Shown here in pieces: positions 1 through 8,913 of a stretch of 50,164 nt of DNA. Source of the DNA: Deltaproteobacteria bacterium. Lineage in GTDB: Bacteria > Myxococcota > JACPTQ01. The stretch covers positions 1 to 50,164 of the forward strand of contig JACPTQ010000078.1 of assembly GCA_016192705.1 (NCBI GenBank). The letters are read 5' to 3'. Numbering within the stretch: position 1 is the first letter of the stretch; every line of letters begins with the position of its first letter. Under the pieces are notes generated by a model, which ran no database searches, had not been told where the DNA came from, and worked only from the letters and a program-made list of their open reading frames with translations. A program made the position numbers and the translations under genes.

Positions 1-28
1 ATTGTTGCCCGTTATCCGGGAATCAGGG
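1..28. repeat. Fragment of dispersed modular repeat (distal end)
   Basis: Bases 5-28 match the reverse complement of 46396-46419 at 23 of 24 positions. That second site is the outer end of a large modular repeat found between the two NHL lipoprotein genes. The sequence contains a small CCCG/CCGGG self-complementary core. It lies at the window edge, so the copy may continue leftward out of view. Confidence 0.6.
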
Positions 29-50
29 AATCGCACTGAGACCGCTTTTT

Positions 51-79
51 TTGCCTTCATCCACCTACATCCCTATAGT
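51..79 (+). promoter_or_regulatory. Putative sigma70-type promoter of the maf operon
   Basis: TTGCCT (51-56) and TATAGT (74-79) are separated by exactly 17 bases, matching a -35/-10 pair at 4/6 and 5/6 positions. The predicted transcription start, near base 86, is only a couple of bases before the GTG start of maf. The message would be leaderless or nearly so if both assignments hold. Confidence 0.4.
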
Positions 80-87
80 GGGAGCGC

Positions 88-729
88 GTGGAGAGGAGGC
101 TCGTGCTCGCATCGGCATCACCCAGACGTCGGGAAATGCTCGAACGGATTGGAATTTCGTTCGACGTCCGACCCGCGCACATCGACGAAACGCCGCGCGG
201 GGGCGAGCCTCCGCTCTCGTTCATTCGGCGACTCGCGTTCGAGAAGGCGGCCGCCGTCCGCACGTTGATTGAGGCCGACGCCGAGCGGACTCGGAACGCG
301 ACGGCGTTTGTCCTCGGGGCCGACACCGCTGTGATCGTTAACGACACGGTGTTCGGGAAACCAATGAACAACGCGGAAGCGCACGCGATGCTCGCACAGC
401 TTTCGGGGCGTATGCACACCGTCGCCACGGCTTATGCCATCGTTGCCGCGCGCGAAACCGCTTCGGCCATCGAACGCACCGTCGTGAGCGAGGTGACGTT
501 TCGGAAGATGCGCGACGACGAAATCGCGGCGTACGTCGCGACGGGCGAGCCCCTTGGGAAAGCGGGTGCCTACGCGATTCAGGGCGCTGCGGCGGTGTTC
601 GTCAAATCGGTTTCTGGATCGGTCACCAACGTCGTCGGGTTGCCGCTCGCAGAAGTTGAGGAAGACCTCGCCGCCTGTGGAGCGATCGATTGGCCGGTTT
701 GTTTGAAAAAGAAAGGGAGGGCATCGTGA
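88..729 (+). CDS. maf: Maf-family nucleotide pyrophosphatase
   Basis: A 213-residue protein of normal Maf length. The N-terminal signature LASASPRR (residues 7-14) and the later GADTAV segment, with its conserved acidic residue, are diagnostic. Maf/YhdE enzymes hydrolyse non-canonical or canonical nucleoside triphosphates to monophosphates in the cytoplasm and are linked to septum formation. The GTG at 88 gives the usual few residues before the LAS motif. A GTG at 103 has a purine-rich GGAGG just upstream but would cut into the motif, so 88 is preferred. It is the first gene of a tightly packed operon, and its TGA overlaps the next ATG by one base. Family assignment is firm; the substrate is not known from sequence. 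Confidence 0.93.
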   Translation: MERRLVLASASPRRREMLERIGISFDVRPAHIDETPRGGEPPLSFIRRLAFEKAAAVRTLIEADAERTRNATAFVLGADTAVIVNDTVFGKPMNNAEAHAMLAQLSGRMHTVATAYAIVAARETASAIERTVVSEVTFRKMRDDEIAAYVATGEPLGKAGAYAIQGAAAVFVKSVSGSVTNVVGLPLAEVEEDLAACGAIDWPVCLKKKGRAS

Positions 730-959
730 TGAAACGTCTTGTAATCCCGGGTCGAACGAAGTTCGTCGCGCTTGAAGTTGCGATCGCGCTTCTCGTTGCG
801 GCGACCGTTGGCGGAAGCGCCTTTGGCGAATGGGGGAGCGTTTACTTGGGCGCGCTCCTCGCGGTGATGATCGTTGTCGCGAACCTCATGTACGACATCA
901 CGATCGCGCCGATGAGAACGCCGCTCGCGCCGCGACGGGCCGACGACTTCGAAACGTGA
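729..959 (+). CDS. Small two-helix membrane protein
   Basis: A 76-residue protein, not recognised as a named family. It has a short basic N-terminus followed by two hydrophobic segments (about residues 12-32 and 36-58) separated by a Gly-Ser turn, and an Arg/Pro-rich polar tail. This is the pattern of a two-pass inner-membrane protein. The ATG at 729 overlaps the maf stop (TGATG), and its own stop overlaps the GTG of yggS (GTGA). It is therefore almost certainly translated as part of the operon. An upstream in-frame ATG at 690 lies inside maf and is less likely. Function unknown. Confidence 0.7.
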   Translation: MKRLVIPGRTKFVALEVAIALLVAATVGGSAFGEWGSVYLGALLAVMIVVANLMYDITIAPMRTPLAPRRADDFET

Positions 960-1681
960 CGCATGATGAGCCAACCAAAGTCGCGGTGGCCCTTAGCGAT
1001 GTTCGGGCTCGAGTGGCGGCGGCGGCCGCGCGCGCGAATCGCGACGCGTCGACCGTTCGCCTCGTCGCCGTCACGAAGACGATTGCGGTCGAGCGTCTCC
1101 GCGAAGCCCTGGTGGCCGGAGCCCACGATTTCGGAGAGAACTACGTTCAGGAGTGGCGCGGCAAAGCAGACACCCTCGCGGAGGAATCAGCAACCGGCGC
1201 CATCGCGTGGCACTTTGTCGGTCGCCTCCAGCGAAACAAAGTCAAATACGTCGTCGGGCGTGTCGCGCTCGTCCACGCAATCGACTCGCTGGAGCTCGCG
1301 GAAGAGTTGGCGAATCGGGCCGCGGCTCGCGGCGTCGTTCAAACCGGACTCGTCGAAGTGAACGTCGCGGGCGAGACCACGAAGGCCGGGTTCGAGGTGA
1401 CTGAAGCCGTACGCGCACTTCGCAAGATGCAGTCTCTCGCGGGCCTTCGCGTCGCGGGGTTCATGACAATGCCGCCGCCGACAGAAAACCCAGACGATTC
1501 GCGCGGGTCGTTTCGCGCGCTTCGAGAGCTGCGCGACCGCGCCCAAAACGAAGTGGGCGTCGCCTTTCCCGAATTGTCGATGGGAATGAGCGGCGACTTC
1601 GAAGTCGCGATCGAAGAGGGCGCGACGCTTGTTCGCGTCGGGACGGCAATTTTTGGCGCTCGGGTGCCACGCGAGGTTTGA
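956..1681 (+). CDS. yggS: YggS/PROSC-family PLP-binding protein
   Basis: A 241-residue PLP homeostasis protein with an alanine-racemase-like barrel. The PLP lysine is K41 in VAVTK, and the family hallmarks HFVGRLQRNK, GFMTM and LSMGMSGDFEVAIEEGATLVR are all present. These proteins buffer cytoplasmic pyridoxal phosphate and influence amino-acid metabolism. The start is the GTG at 956, which overlaps the previous stop by four bases and gives a normal N-terminus. The neighbour proC is the usual partner in many bacteria. Confidence 0.95.
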   Translation: MTHDEPTKVAVALSDVRARVAAAAARANRDASTVRLVAVTKTIAVERLREALVAGAHDFGENYVQEWRGKADTLAEESATGAIAWHFVGRLQRNKVKYVVGRVALVHAIDSLELAEELANRAAARGVVQTGLVEVNVAGETTKAGFEVTEAVRALRKMQSLAGLRVAGFMTMPPPTENPDDSRGSFRALRELRDRAQNEVGVAFPELSMGMSGDFEVAIEEGATLVRVGTAIFGARVPREV

Positions 1682-2502
1682 TGGCGCTCAAGGTTGCACT
1701 CATCGGCGCGGGAAAAATGGCGGGGGCGCTCGCAGATGGGCTTGTCGGACGAATGCTCGTCGGCGTTGCCAACCGGTCGCCGCGGCGACTCGACGCCTTC
1801 GTCGCAGCGCATAAGGGCGTTCGACGATTTGCGTCTTACCGCGAAGCCGTGAAGGGCGCGGACGTTGTCATCATCGCTGTGAAACCCGATGGCGTCCTTA
1901 GCGTCATTGACGAAATACTTGAAACGCTCGCGATCGGGAAAACCATCGTCTCGGTCGCAGCCGGGCTGCCGCTCGACGCGCTCGAAGCCGCCCTACCTAA
2001 AAGCGTCGGCGTCGTGCGCGCCATGCCAAACCTCGCCTCAGCGGTGCGCGCCGGCGCAACGGGCCTTTACGGAGCGCGAACAGCGCAGGCGCGAAAAGCC
2101 GTCGAGAATGTCTTTAGCGCGGTCGGGCGAATCTATTGGTGCGACAGCGATGCCGCGATCGACTCGCTCACCGCGGTGAGTGGAAGCGGGATCGCGTATG
2201 TCCTCGTTTGGCTGGAGGCGCTCGCCGATGCCGCGGTGCGCCTCGGCATGGAGCGCGCGCGCGCCATCGACCTATCGGCGACGACGATTGCTGGGGCGGC
2301 CGCACTCGTGCACTCAACACGCCGACATCCGGCCACGCTGCGCGATGAAGTCGCTTCGCCCGGTGGTACAACGATCGCCGGGCTCACCGCGATGGAGGCG
2401 GCCGGTGTGCGTGGCGCCATTTACGCGGCGGTTGAAGCCGCCTATCTTCGTGCGCGAGAACGATCCGGAACTTTTCGACCATCCGAAGGAGGGCTGAAAT
2501 GA
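1681..2502 (+). CDS. proC: Pyrroline-5-carboxylate reductase
   Basis: A 273-residue enzyme for the last step of proline synthesis, NAD(P)H-dependent reduction of pyrroline-5-carboxylate. It has the N-terminal Rossmann motif GAGKMAGAL (about residues 9-17), the VKP segment and the C-terminal signature around VASPGGTTIAGL. The SGSGIAYV stretch begins the dimerisation domain. The ATG at 1681 overlaps the yggS stop, and the stop overlaps the start of the DivIVA-like gene. The yggS-proC-divIVA-yggU order is a conserved cell-division-adjacent arrangement, so co-transcription is expected. Confidence 0.95.
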   Translation: MALKVALIGAGKMAGALADGLVGRMLVGVANRSPRRLDAFVAAHKGVRRFASYREAVKGADVVIIAVKPDGVLSVIDEILETLAIGKTIVSVAAGLPLDALEAALPKSVGVVRAMPNLASAVRAGATGLYGARTAQARKAVENVFSAVGRIYWCDSDAAIDSLTAVSGSGIAYVLVWLEALADAAVRLGMERARAIDLSATTIAGAAALVHSTRRHPATLRDEVASPGGTTIAGLTAMEAAGVRGAIYAAVEAAYLRARERSGTFRPSEGGLK

Positions 2503-3035
2503 AGATCACACCGCTTGACATCCAGCAGCAGGAGTTTCGACAAACCTGGCGCGGTTACGACGCAAGCGAGGTGCGCGCGTTCCTCGAGGTCGTGCGTGGC
2601 GCCGTTGAAGAAGTCGTACGTGAAAACGCCACGCTTCAATCCGCCATTGCGGCGCGCGAAGCGGAACTCGCCGAACACCGCGAACGCGAGCGCGTCTTGC
2701 GCGAGACGCTCGTTACGGCGCAGCGCGTTTGCGAAGACTTGAAGAGCGCCGCGAAAAAAGAGGCGGAGATTGTGATCGGCCAAGCCGAGCTTCAGGCCGA
2801 GCGGCTCGTCCACAACGCACAAGCACGTCTCGCCCGCGTCCTCGACGACATTCGTGAAATGAAACGTCAGCGCATGATGTTCGAGGAAGAGTTGCGCAGC
2901 ATCCTCGCGTCACACGGGCGTCTCGTCGATGCGACGGCCGCAGCGCAGAAGGACGAAATCCCGATTGAGGAGAACGTGACCGCGATGCCACCGCGCGCTG
3001 TGAATGCGAAGCCGGGCGTTGCACGCGGGGGCTAG
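2499..3035 (+). CDS. DivIVA-domain coiled-coil protein
   Basis: A 178-residue cytoplasmic protein. The N-terminal ITPLDIQQQEFRQTWRGYD is the DivIVA/GpsB membrane-targeting signature, including the conserved RGYD turn. A heptad-rich Glu/Arg/Ala coiled coil follows to about residue 145, then a short Pro/Ala tail. DivIVA-like proteins oligomerise, sense membrane curvature and recruit polar or septal partners; the partner here cannot be read from sequence. The start overlaps the proC stop (ATGA). Placement between proC and yggU matches the gene order around divIVA in other bacteria. Confidence 0.88.
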   Translation: MKITPLDIQQQEFRQTWRGYDASEVRAFLEVVRGAVEEVVRENATLQSAIAAREAELAEHRERERVLRETLVTAQRVCEDLKSAAKKEAEIVIGQAELQAERLVHNAQARLARVLDDIREMKRQRMMFEEELRSILASHGRLVDATAAAQKDEIPIEENVTAMPPRAVNAKPGVARGG

Positions 3036-3044
3036 GAAGCCAGA

Positions 3045-3365
3045 TTGCGAGAACGCCTGAGCGGCGACACTGATTCCGGTGCTGTCCGAGATTCGGGGGG
3101 CGTCGTCACGGTCCGTGTTGTCGCTAAACCGCGGGCGTCGAAAACTCGTCCCCGCGGGCTCGTGGGTGACACCGTCAAGATCGACGTCGCGGCACCGCCC
3201 GTCGATGGCGACGCGAATCGCGCGCTGATCGAGTTTTTCGCGCGCGGGCTCAAGATCCCCAAGGCCAACGTCGAAATCCTTGTCGGTGAGAGCGGCCGCC
3301 GAAAGGTCGTTCGCCTTACAGGGGCAACGGTCGTGGCCGTCAAATTGCTGTTACAGATTCCATAA
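3045..3365 (+). CDS. yggU: YggU/DUF167 family protein
   Basis: A 106-residue protein of the small alpha/beta DUF167 family. The core runs from [14 protein letters not shown] through [14 protein letters not shown] to [16 protein letters not shown], all typical. The only useful start is TTG at 3045, 9 bases after the DivIVA stop. The first 20 residues are variable, so a later start is possible. The 3' end overlaps the 3' end of convergent trmFO by 26 bases. Molecular function of the family is unknown. Confidence 0.85.
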   Translation: MRERLSGDTDSGAVRDSGGVVTVRVVAKPRASKTRPRGLVGDTVKIDVAAPPVDGDANRALIEFFARGLKIPKANVEILVGESGRRKVVRLTGATVVAVKLLLQIP

Positions 3366-4659
3366 CGCTCGCGATCCAGCGGCCGTAATCGCGGCGCGCG
3401 CGTTCGAGCGTCGCCAGGCGGCGATCCCGCTTCGGCACGTCTTCGCCGAGCGGCGGGATGAGGCCCCAATTCACGTTCATCGGCTGAAAGTCCCCGTGGA
3501 GCGGTCCCTCCGTCACGTACTGAACGAGCGCACCGACCGCGCACGTCGGGGGCGGCGCCGTGAACGGGCGCCCCGCGCTCTCAGCGGCGAGCGCAACGCC
3601 TGCAACAAAACCGATCGCGGTCGACTCAATGTACCCTTCGACACCCGTGAGCTGGCCCGCGAGCCGAACATTCGGCCGCGCACGAAGCCGCAGCTCCGCA
3701 TCAAGCACCTTGGGCCCATTCACAAACGTGTTGCGATGAACCGACCCGAGCCGCAAAAACTCGGCACGCTCAAGTCCCGGGATCATCCGAAAGATCCGCG
3801 TCTGCTCGGGCCATTTGAGCTTCGTTTGAAATCCGACCATGTTGAATGCCGTGCGCTCGCGGTTCTCCGCGCGCAACTGCACGACCGCATGGGGCCGCCG
3901 ACCCGTGCGCGGATCACAGAGCCCGACCGGCTTCATCGGCCCGAAAGCAAGCGAATCAAGTCCCCGCGCCGCCATCACCTCAACGGGCAAACACCCCTCG
4001 AAATATTTCGCCTCCTCAAAATCGTGCGCCGCGACCTTCTCTCCCGCGAGAAGCGCCGCGACAAATGCTCGGTACTCCGACTCGTTGAGCGGACAATTCA
4101 AATAGTCATCGCCCCCCTTGTCGTAACGCGACGCCGCAAACGCCACCGCGCGATCGATCGTCTCCGCGTCCACGATCGGCGCAATCGAATCGTAGAAATA
4201 CAGCTGCCCCGCACCCGTCGCGCGCGCGATGTCCAGAGCGAGAGCCGTCCCCGTCAGCGGCCCCGTCGCAACGATCGCGGGTCCATCCGGCAATGCGCGC
4301 GCCTCGTCACGTCGCACGACGATTCGCCGGTGCGCCTCGATCGCCCGCGTTACCGCCTTCGCAAACGCGACGCGATCGACGGCGAGCGCGCCACCCGCGG
4401 GAACGCTCGTTTCCGCGGCTGCCCTCAAAATGAGCGACCCCGCGCACGTGAGCTCCTCTTTCAAAAGGCCATGCGCATTCTCCGGGTCGCGCGACTTAAA
4501 CGAATTCGAACAAACGAGCTCGGCAAGGTCACCCGTCGCATGCGCCGCAGTCGTCGCCGCCGGCCGCATCTCAACGAGCCGAACATCAACGCCACGCTCC
4601 GCGAGCTGCCACGCCGCCTCGCATCCCGCGAGCCCGCCCCCAACAACCGTTACCGTCAA
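3340..4659 (-). CDS. trmFO: Folate/FAD-dependent tRNA (uracil-54-C5)-methyltransferase
   Basis: A 439-residue flavoprotein that makes 5-methyluridine at tRNA position 54 using methylenetetrahydrofolate. The N-terminal FAD-binding [11 protein letters not shown] motif is followed by [10 protein letters not shown], whose C50 is one conserved cysteine. YFEGCLPVE supplies the second, C223, matching the two catalytic cysteines of the family. The C-terminal [12 protein letters not shown] is also diagnostic. The start is TTG at 4659; upstream ATG triplets are out of frame. It follows topA by 18 bases, the classic topA-trmFO operon. Confidence 0.95.
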   Translation of the reverse strand: MTVTVVGGGLAGCEAAWQLAERGVDVRLVEMRPAATTAAHATGDLAELVCSNSFKSRDPENAHGLLKEELTCAGSLILRAAAETSVPAGGALAVDRVAFAKAVTRAIEAHRRIVVRRDEARALPDGPAIVATGPLTGTALALDIARATGAGQLYFYDSIAPIVDAETIDRAVAFAASRYDKGGDDYLNCPLNESEYRAFVAALLAGEKVAAHDFEEAKYFEGCLPVEVMAARGLDSLAFGPMKPVGLCDPRTGRRPHAVVQLRAENRERTAFNMVGFQTKLKWPEQTRIFRMIPGLERAEFLRLGSVHRNTFVNGPKVLDAELRLRARPNVRLAGQLTGVEGYIESTAIGFVAGVALAAESAGRPFTAPPPTCAVGALVQYVTEGPLHGDFQPMNVNWGLIPPLGEDVPKRDRRLATLERARRDYGRWIASVMESVTAI

Positions 4660-4677
4660 GACATCATCCGCGCCGCG

Positions 4678-7002
4678 TCATGATGCGGCCTTTGAATCTC
4701 CCGCGCCCGCCTCCGCCCCCTCGCCCGCCGCTTCCGCCGCCGCCTCAACATAACCACACTCTTTGTTCGCGCACTTCACCTGCGCCCCAAATTTCTTTGT
4801 GTACTTCTGCACCAAGAATTTCGCGCCGCACGTCGGGCATGGCCGCGCGACCGGCCGGTCCCACAACGCAAACTTACAATCGGGGTAACGATTGCACGAA
4901 AAAAACGCCTTCCCGCGACGCGACATCTTCTCAACGAGTTCACCCTGCCCGCCGTCATCCGGGCATTTAACCCCCGTCGAAATCGACTTTCGCCCCGTGC
5001 ACTCCGGATACCGCGAGCACGCGTAAAACCGCCCGAACTTCCCGCGCTTCAACACCATCGGCGCCTCGCACGTTGGACACTTCTCATTCGTCGGCTCGTC
5101 GACAACAATCCGAATCGACCCGTCCTCGTTTCGCCGAAACTCCTTCGTGTTCTTACACTCGGGGTATCCCTGGCACGCGAGAAAACTCCCGTTCCGCCCC
5201 CACTTAATCACCATCGGCTTCCCGCACTTCTCGCACACATGTTCCGTCGGGATCTCTTCGGCCTTCACGTTCCGCATCTCGACGTTCGCCTTTTGAATCT
5301 GCTCATGAAACGGCCGGTAAAAATCGCCGAGCACGTTTTGCCAGCCCACCGTCCCCTCCTCAATGTCGTCGAGGCGCTCCTCAACCTGCGCCGTAAACTC
5401 AACATCAAGAATCGACGGGAAACTCTTGACGAGAAGCCCCGTCACGAGCGTCCCAAGCTCCGTCGGCGAAAACCGATTCTCGAGCTTCGCGACATATTCG
5501 CGGTCAACAATCACCGACATGATTGCCGCGTACGTCGACGGCCGCCCAATCCCGCGCTCCTCAAGCTCCTTCACGAGACTCGCCTCGGTGTATCGTGGCG
5601 GCGGCTCTGTGAAGTGCTGGTCCGGTTTCACCTCAAGCAGGTTTAGCTCTTCGCCCACGGCCACCGCCGGCAACGCATCGTCATGCGCGCCCTCGTCGTC
5701 GTCGCGAACATCGCGCACCGCCGTATCGTCGGCGTCCTCCATATAAACGCTCATGAACCCCGGAAACTTGAGCGTGCTCCCCGTCGCGCGCAGGTCGTAT
5801 TTCCCGGCCTTCACGTCGACCGTCGTCTGGTCATAAACCGCCGGCTTCATCTGCGACGCGACGAATCGATTCCACACAAGCTGATACAGCTTGAAATCGG
5901 GCTCCTCGAGAAACGGCTTCACGCGCTCGGGCGTCCACTCCATCGCCGTCGGCCGAATCGCTTCGTGCGCGTCCTGCGCACTCTTCTTCGTTTTGTACTT
6001 GATCGCCTCATCGGGCAAGTTCTCCTTGCCGTAAGTCGCAGCAACGTACTCACGCACCGCCAGGAGCGCCTCATCCGCTGTCCGCACCGAATCGGTTCGC
6101 ATGTACGTGATGAGACCCGTTGGCCCCTCTTCGCCGAGCTCGATGCCCTCATACAGCTTCTGCGCGATGCCCATCGTGCGCTTAGCCGTGAACCGCAACT
6201 TCCGCGCCGCCTCTTGCTGCAGCTTGCTCGTCGTGAACGGTGGCGTCGGATTGCGTCGGCGCTCCTTGGTTTCCACGTTCGCGACCACGCACGGCAACAC
6301 CTTCAGCTCGTCGACAATCGCGCGCGCCACATCGCCCGTCTCGATCGACGCCTTTTCGCCGCTCACTCTCATCAACCGCGCGCCAAAAGGAGGCGGCGTC
6401 TTCGCACCCAACGTCGTCTCGATCGTCCAATATTCGCGCGCGACGAACGCTTTAATCTCCTCCTCGCGCTCGACAACAAGCCGCACCGCGACCGACTGCA
6501 CGCGCCCCGCGGATAACCCCCGTCTCACCTTCCGCCAAAGCAGCGGCGACAGCTCGTAACCCACGATTCGGTCAAGCAAGCGCCGAGTCTGCTGCGAATC
6601 AAACTTCTTTTTGTCGATCGTCGTCGGCTTCTCGATCGCCTCCTTCACACCGCGCTTCGTAATCTCGTTGAACAGCACGCGAAAAATATTGTCGTTGACG
6701 CTGCGAAGCTCCTCGGCGATGTGCCACGCGATGGCCTCCCCTTCGCGGTCGGGGTCCGAGGCCAGGAGAATTCGATCGGCCGTCTCGCCCGCCTTCTTCA
6801 AATCGCTCAAGACTTTCTGCTTCCCGCGAATGACGGTGTACTCAGGCGTGAACTTCCCGCCCTTAATGGTGATTCCCATCTTCGACTTCGGCAGATCCTT
6901 CAAATGCCCGACGGAGGCCTTCACCTTAAACTGCGACCCGAGATATTTCCCGAGCGTCTTGGCCTTCGCGGGCGACTCAACAATCACAAGTGTTTTAGCC
7001 AT
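4678..7002 (-). CDS. topA: DNA topoisomerase I
   Basis: A 774-residue type IA topoisomerase that relaxes negative supercoils. The TOPRIM domain carries E9 (VIVES) and the D83-x-D85-x-E87 triad in SDPDREGEA. The active-site tyrosine is Y300 in ITYMRTDS. The last 200 residues contain four Cys4 zinc-ribbon modules, beginning CEKCGKP, CPTCEAP, CPDDGGQ and CPTCGAK. The ends are Ala/Glu-rich. The ATG at 7002 has a GAGGAG ribosome site seven bases upstream. It may be transcribed with the lipoprotein, dprA and dnaJ genes, since only 43 bases separate it from the lipoprotein stop. Confidence 0.97.
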   Translation of the reverse strand: MAKTLVIVESPAKAKTLGKYLGSQFKVKASVGHLKDLPKSKMGITIKGGKFTPEYTVIRGKQKVLSDLKKAGETADRILLASDPDREGEAIAWHIAEELRSVNDNIFRVLFNEITKRGVKEAIEKPTTIDKKKFDSQQTRRLLDRIVGYELSPLLWRKVRRGLSAGRVQSVAVRLVVEREEEIKAFVAREYWTIETTLGAKTPPPFGARLMRVSGEKASIETGDVARAIVDELKVLPCVVANVETKERRRNPTPPFTTSKLQQEAARKLRFTAKRTMGIAQKLYEGIELGEEGPTGLITYMRTDSVRTADEALLAVREYVAATYGKENLPDEAIKYKTKKSAQDAHEAIRPTAMEWTPERVKPFLEEPDFKLYQLVWNRFVASQMKPAVYDQTTVDVKAGKYDLRATGSTLKFPGFMSVYMEDADDTAVRDVRDDDEGAHDDALPAVAVGEELNLLEVKPDQHFTEPPPRYTEASLVKELEERGIGRPSTYAAIMSVIVDREYVAKLENRFSPTELGTLVTGLLVKSFPSILDVEFTAQVEERLDDIEEGTVGWQNVLGDFYRPFHEQIQKANVEMRNVKAEEIPTEHVCEKCGKPMVIKWGRNGSFLACQGYPECKNTKEFRRNEDGSIRIVVDEPTNEKCPTCEAPMVLKRGKFGRFYACSRYPECTGRKSISTGVKCPDDGGQGELVEKMSRRGKAFFSCNRYPDCKFALWDRPVARPCPTCGAKFLVQKYTKKFGAQVKCANKECGYVEAAAEAAGEGAEAGAGDSKAAS

Positions 7003-7045
7003 GGAGGGACTCCTCTAGCAGATGCCGAGGGGGATTGGGAAGCGT

Positions 7046-8140
7046 TTAAGGTATGTTGCGCGCAAAACCGGGGCTTTCGACCCGCGCCGTCGACGGCAAG
7101 CCGATGTTCGTTCCGCTGAGAACCGTCGAGAAATTCCCGGCGTCGAGCGTCGTTGTGAGCGTTGCGTGCGTCGCGCGTCGAATGACCGTTTGGCCGCTGA
7201 CGTTAAAGTGAACGTACGTCCAATAGAGGCCCGCATCGGCATCGTAGTGTCCCGCTGGTATTCCACCGTTGCCACCTGTGAGGTTTCCGCCCGGTGGGCC
7301 GCCATCGAGCGTGTAGCCCGACCTCAACCCGCCATCGACCGAGCGATAAACGAGGGTGTTGCTGCCCTGCGAAACATAAAGAACGTAACCCGTCTGGCCC
7401 GCGTAGATGTCTGGGTCGGAGTACGTTTGGCCGGTCGACAGTTGAATCGACGAACGATCGCCCGGGTCCTGCGTGAACTGCGTGCCGTCCGAGCCTGGAA
7501 TTTCCGTTGCGCTGTGGATCGCGCGGTTGCACGGGCCCGCCGCGCAGCCCGCGGGGTCCTGCCCCATGATTCCGGGAAGGTAGAAGAGGACGATGCCGCC
7601 GTCTTCAAGGAGGGGGCTCGGATCGACGTAACCGGCGCTGTCGGATCCGCCGGAGAGCGATACATTGAATGGCCCGGTTAGGACACCGGTCAGCATGTCG
7701 TAACGGCGAACCGTGTTGGGATTGTAGATGTAGAGCGTCGTGCCGCGACGAACGACGTCGGGAACGCTGCCTGAAAACGGTACCCAACTCGGAATGACCG
7801 ACCAGTTCGCGCCGTCATTTCCGTGCGCGACATACGTGATGTGGTTCGAGGGGCTGTTGCAATCGACGCTCGCATCGGGTGTGCACGCGTGAAACGCCAA
7901 AAGGTAGGCGCCCGTCACCAAGTTCGCGCCGGCATCGCCGCCCGCGTCGGCTCCCGTACCCGCATCCGCCCCCGCATCCGCTCCTGCGCCCGCATCCGCT
8001 TTCAAACCCGCATCCGCTCCCGCTCCTGCGTCCGCTCCCGCATCCGGTGTTGCAATCGGCCCGCTCGTCGTCGCGCTCGAACACGCGAAACCCACCGCAA
8101 GTGCCGCGGCCCACGTCCCGTTCATTCTGCTTCCGCTCAT
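7046..8140 (-). CDS. DAG-spacer lipoprotein, possible five-bladed propeller
   Basis: A 364-residue predicted lipoprotein. A short basic N-terminus and hydrophobic stretch end at GFAC, a loose lipobox. A 40-residue Asp-Ala-Gly spacer (about residues 32-73) follows, then a globular domain. That domain repeats motifs of the type VDPSPLLEDGG and YSDPDIY followed by aromatic beta strands, which resembles five-bladed beta-propellers of arabinanase-like glycosidases. I cannot assign a catalytic triad. The ATG at 8140 overlaps the dprA stop by four bases and has GGAGG nine bases upstream. It interrupts the usual dprA-topA neighbourhood. Surface exposure is inferred. Confidence 0.75.
   Translation of the reverse strand: MSGSRMNGTWAAALAVGFACSSATTSGPIATPDAGADAGAGADAGLKADAGAGADAGADAGTGADAGGDAGANLVTGAYLLAFHACTPDASVDCNSPSNHITYVAHGNDGANWSVIPSWVPFSGSVPDVVRRGTTLYIYNPNTVRRYDMLTGVLTGPFNVSLSGGSDSAGYVDPSPLLEDGGIVLFYLPGIMGQDPAGCAAGPCNRAIHSATEIPGSDGTQFTQDPGDRSSIQLSTGQTYSDPDIYAGQTGYVLYVSQGSNTLVYRSVDGGLRSGYTLDGGPPGGNLTGGNGGIPAGHYDADAGLYWTYVHFNVSGQTVIRRATHATLTTTLDAGNFSTVLSGTNIGLPSTARVESPGFARNIP
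7924..8047 (-). repeat. DAG-coding tandem microrepeat
   Basis: Degenerate tandem units of 6-12 bases encode Asp-Ala-Gly/Ala runs in the lipoprotein spacer. On the + strand they read as recurring cccgcatccgct. Such tracts are prone to length change by slippage without breaking the frame. Confidence 0.7.
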
Positions 8141-8913
8141 TCCGCTTCTCCTCCCACTCGATGATACCGGCCGTCCGACGCACGCCGCACAACCCCGCGC
8201 ATCTCCCGAGACGTCAACATCGCCATCGCCACTCCCGCCGCGAGACCCGTCCGCTCCGCGAGTTCGTCAACCGTCGCAGGCCCACGCGACAAGGCTCGCG
8301 CGATGGGGTCGGCCTCCTGCGAAACCGCCACAGCATCTCGCGTTGATAGGCCGAGCGCACCAAGAAATCCTTCGACCGACTCGACGAGGGTCGCGCCCTC
8401 ACGAATCAATCTGTGCGGCGCGGCACAGAGCGGCGACCCGACATCGCCCGGCACCGCAAAGAGGCGACGACCGAGTTCGCGTGCAAACCGCGCCGTGATG
8501 AGCGCGCCCGAGGCCAACGTACCCTCGACAACGACGACCGCTTCGCTCATCTCGGCGATCACGCGGTTTCGCGCATGGAAGTGGTGGCGCCGCGGCGTCG
8601 TCCCGTTCGGGTACTCGGTGACGAGGGCGCCCGACCGCGCGATGCGCTGAAAATCGGCCGCGTGCGCCCGCGGGTACGGCACGTCGAGCCCCGACGCAAG
8701 CACCGCGATGGTCCGTCCGCCGGCCGCGAGCGCCGCGCGATGCGCCGCAATGTCGACGCCGCGTGCGCCGCCCGACACAACCGTCACACCCGACCGCGCA
8801 AGCCCCGTCGAGAGCGCACCCGCCCAATGCACACCGTACCCGCTCGCCGCGCGCGCCCCAACAATCGCGACGCGCCGTCCTTCGCCGATTTCGCCCGCGA
8901 CGAACACCGTCAC
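8137..8913 (-). CDS. dprA: DprA/Smf DNA-processing protein
   Basis: A 258-residue Rossmann-like protein that loads RecA on incoming single-stranded DNA during transformation. Family motifs are [57 protein letters not shown] and [13 protein letters not shown]. The C-terminal 60 residues form the winged-helix DML1-like domain. It is shorter than many DprA proteins because the N-terminal SAM-like domain is absent: the GTG start at 8913 sits just before the Rossmann fold. It overlaps dnaJ by four bases and the lipoprotein by four bases. Confidence 0.93.
   Translation of the reverse strand: MTVFVAGEIGEGRRVAIVGARAASGYGVHWAGALSTGLARSGVTVVSGGARGVDIAAHRAALAAGGRTIAVLASGLDVPYPRAHAADFQRIARSGALVTEYPNGTTPRRHHFHARNRVIAEMSEAVVVVEGTLASGALITARFARELGRRLFAVPGDVGSPLCAAPHRLIREGATLVESVEGFLGALGLSTRDAVAVSQEADPIARALSRGPATVDELAERTGLAAGVAMAMLTSREMRGVVRRASDGRYHRVGGEAE

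Noticed and set aside
690-728. Earlier ATG for the small membrane protein
   Set aside because: It lies in maf, while the ATG at 729 overlaps the maf stop as other starts in this operon do.
3280-4683. A long open frame antisense to trmFO
   Set aside because: It mirrors trmFO codons, is Arg-rich and has no motif; the - strand protein has all TrmFO signatures.
7924-8047. DAG-coding tandem units considered as a CRISPR array
   Set aside because: Units are 6-12 bases with no spacers and are translated as a protein linker.
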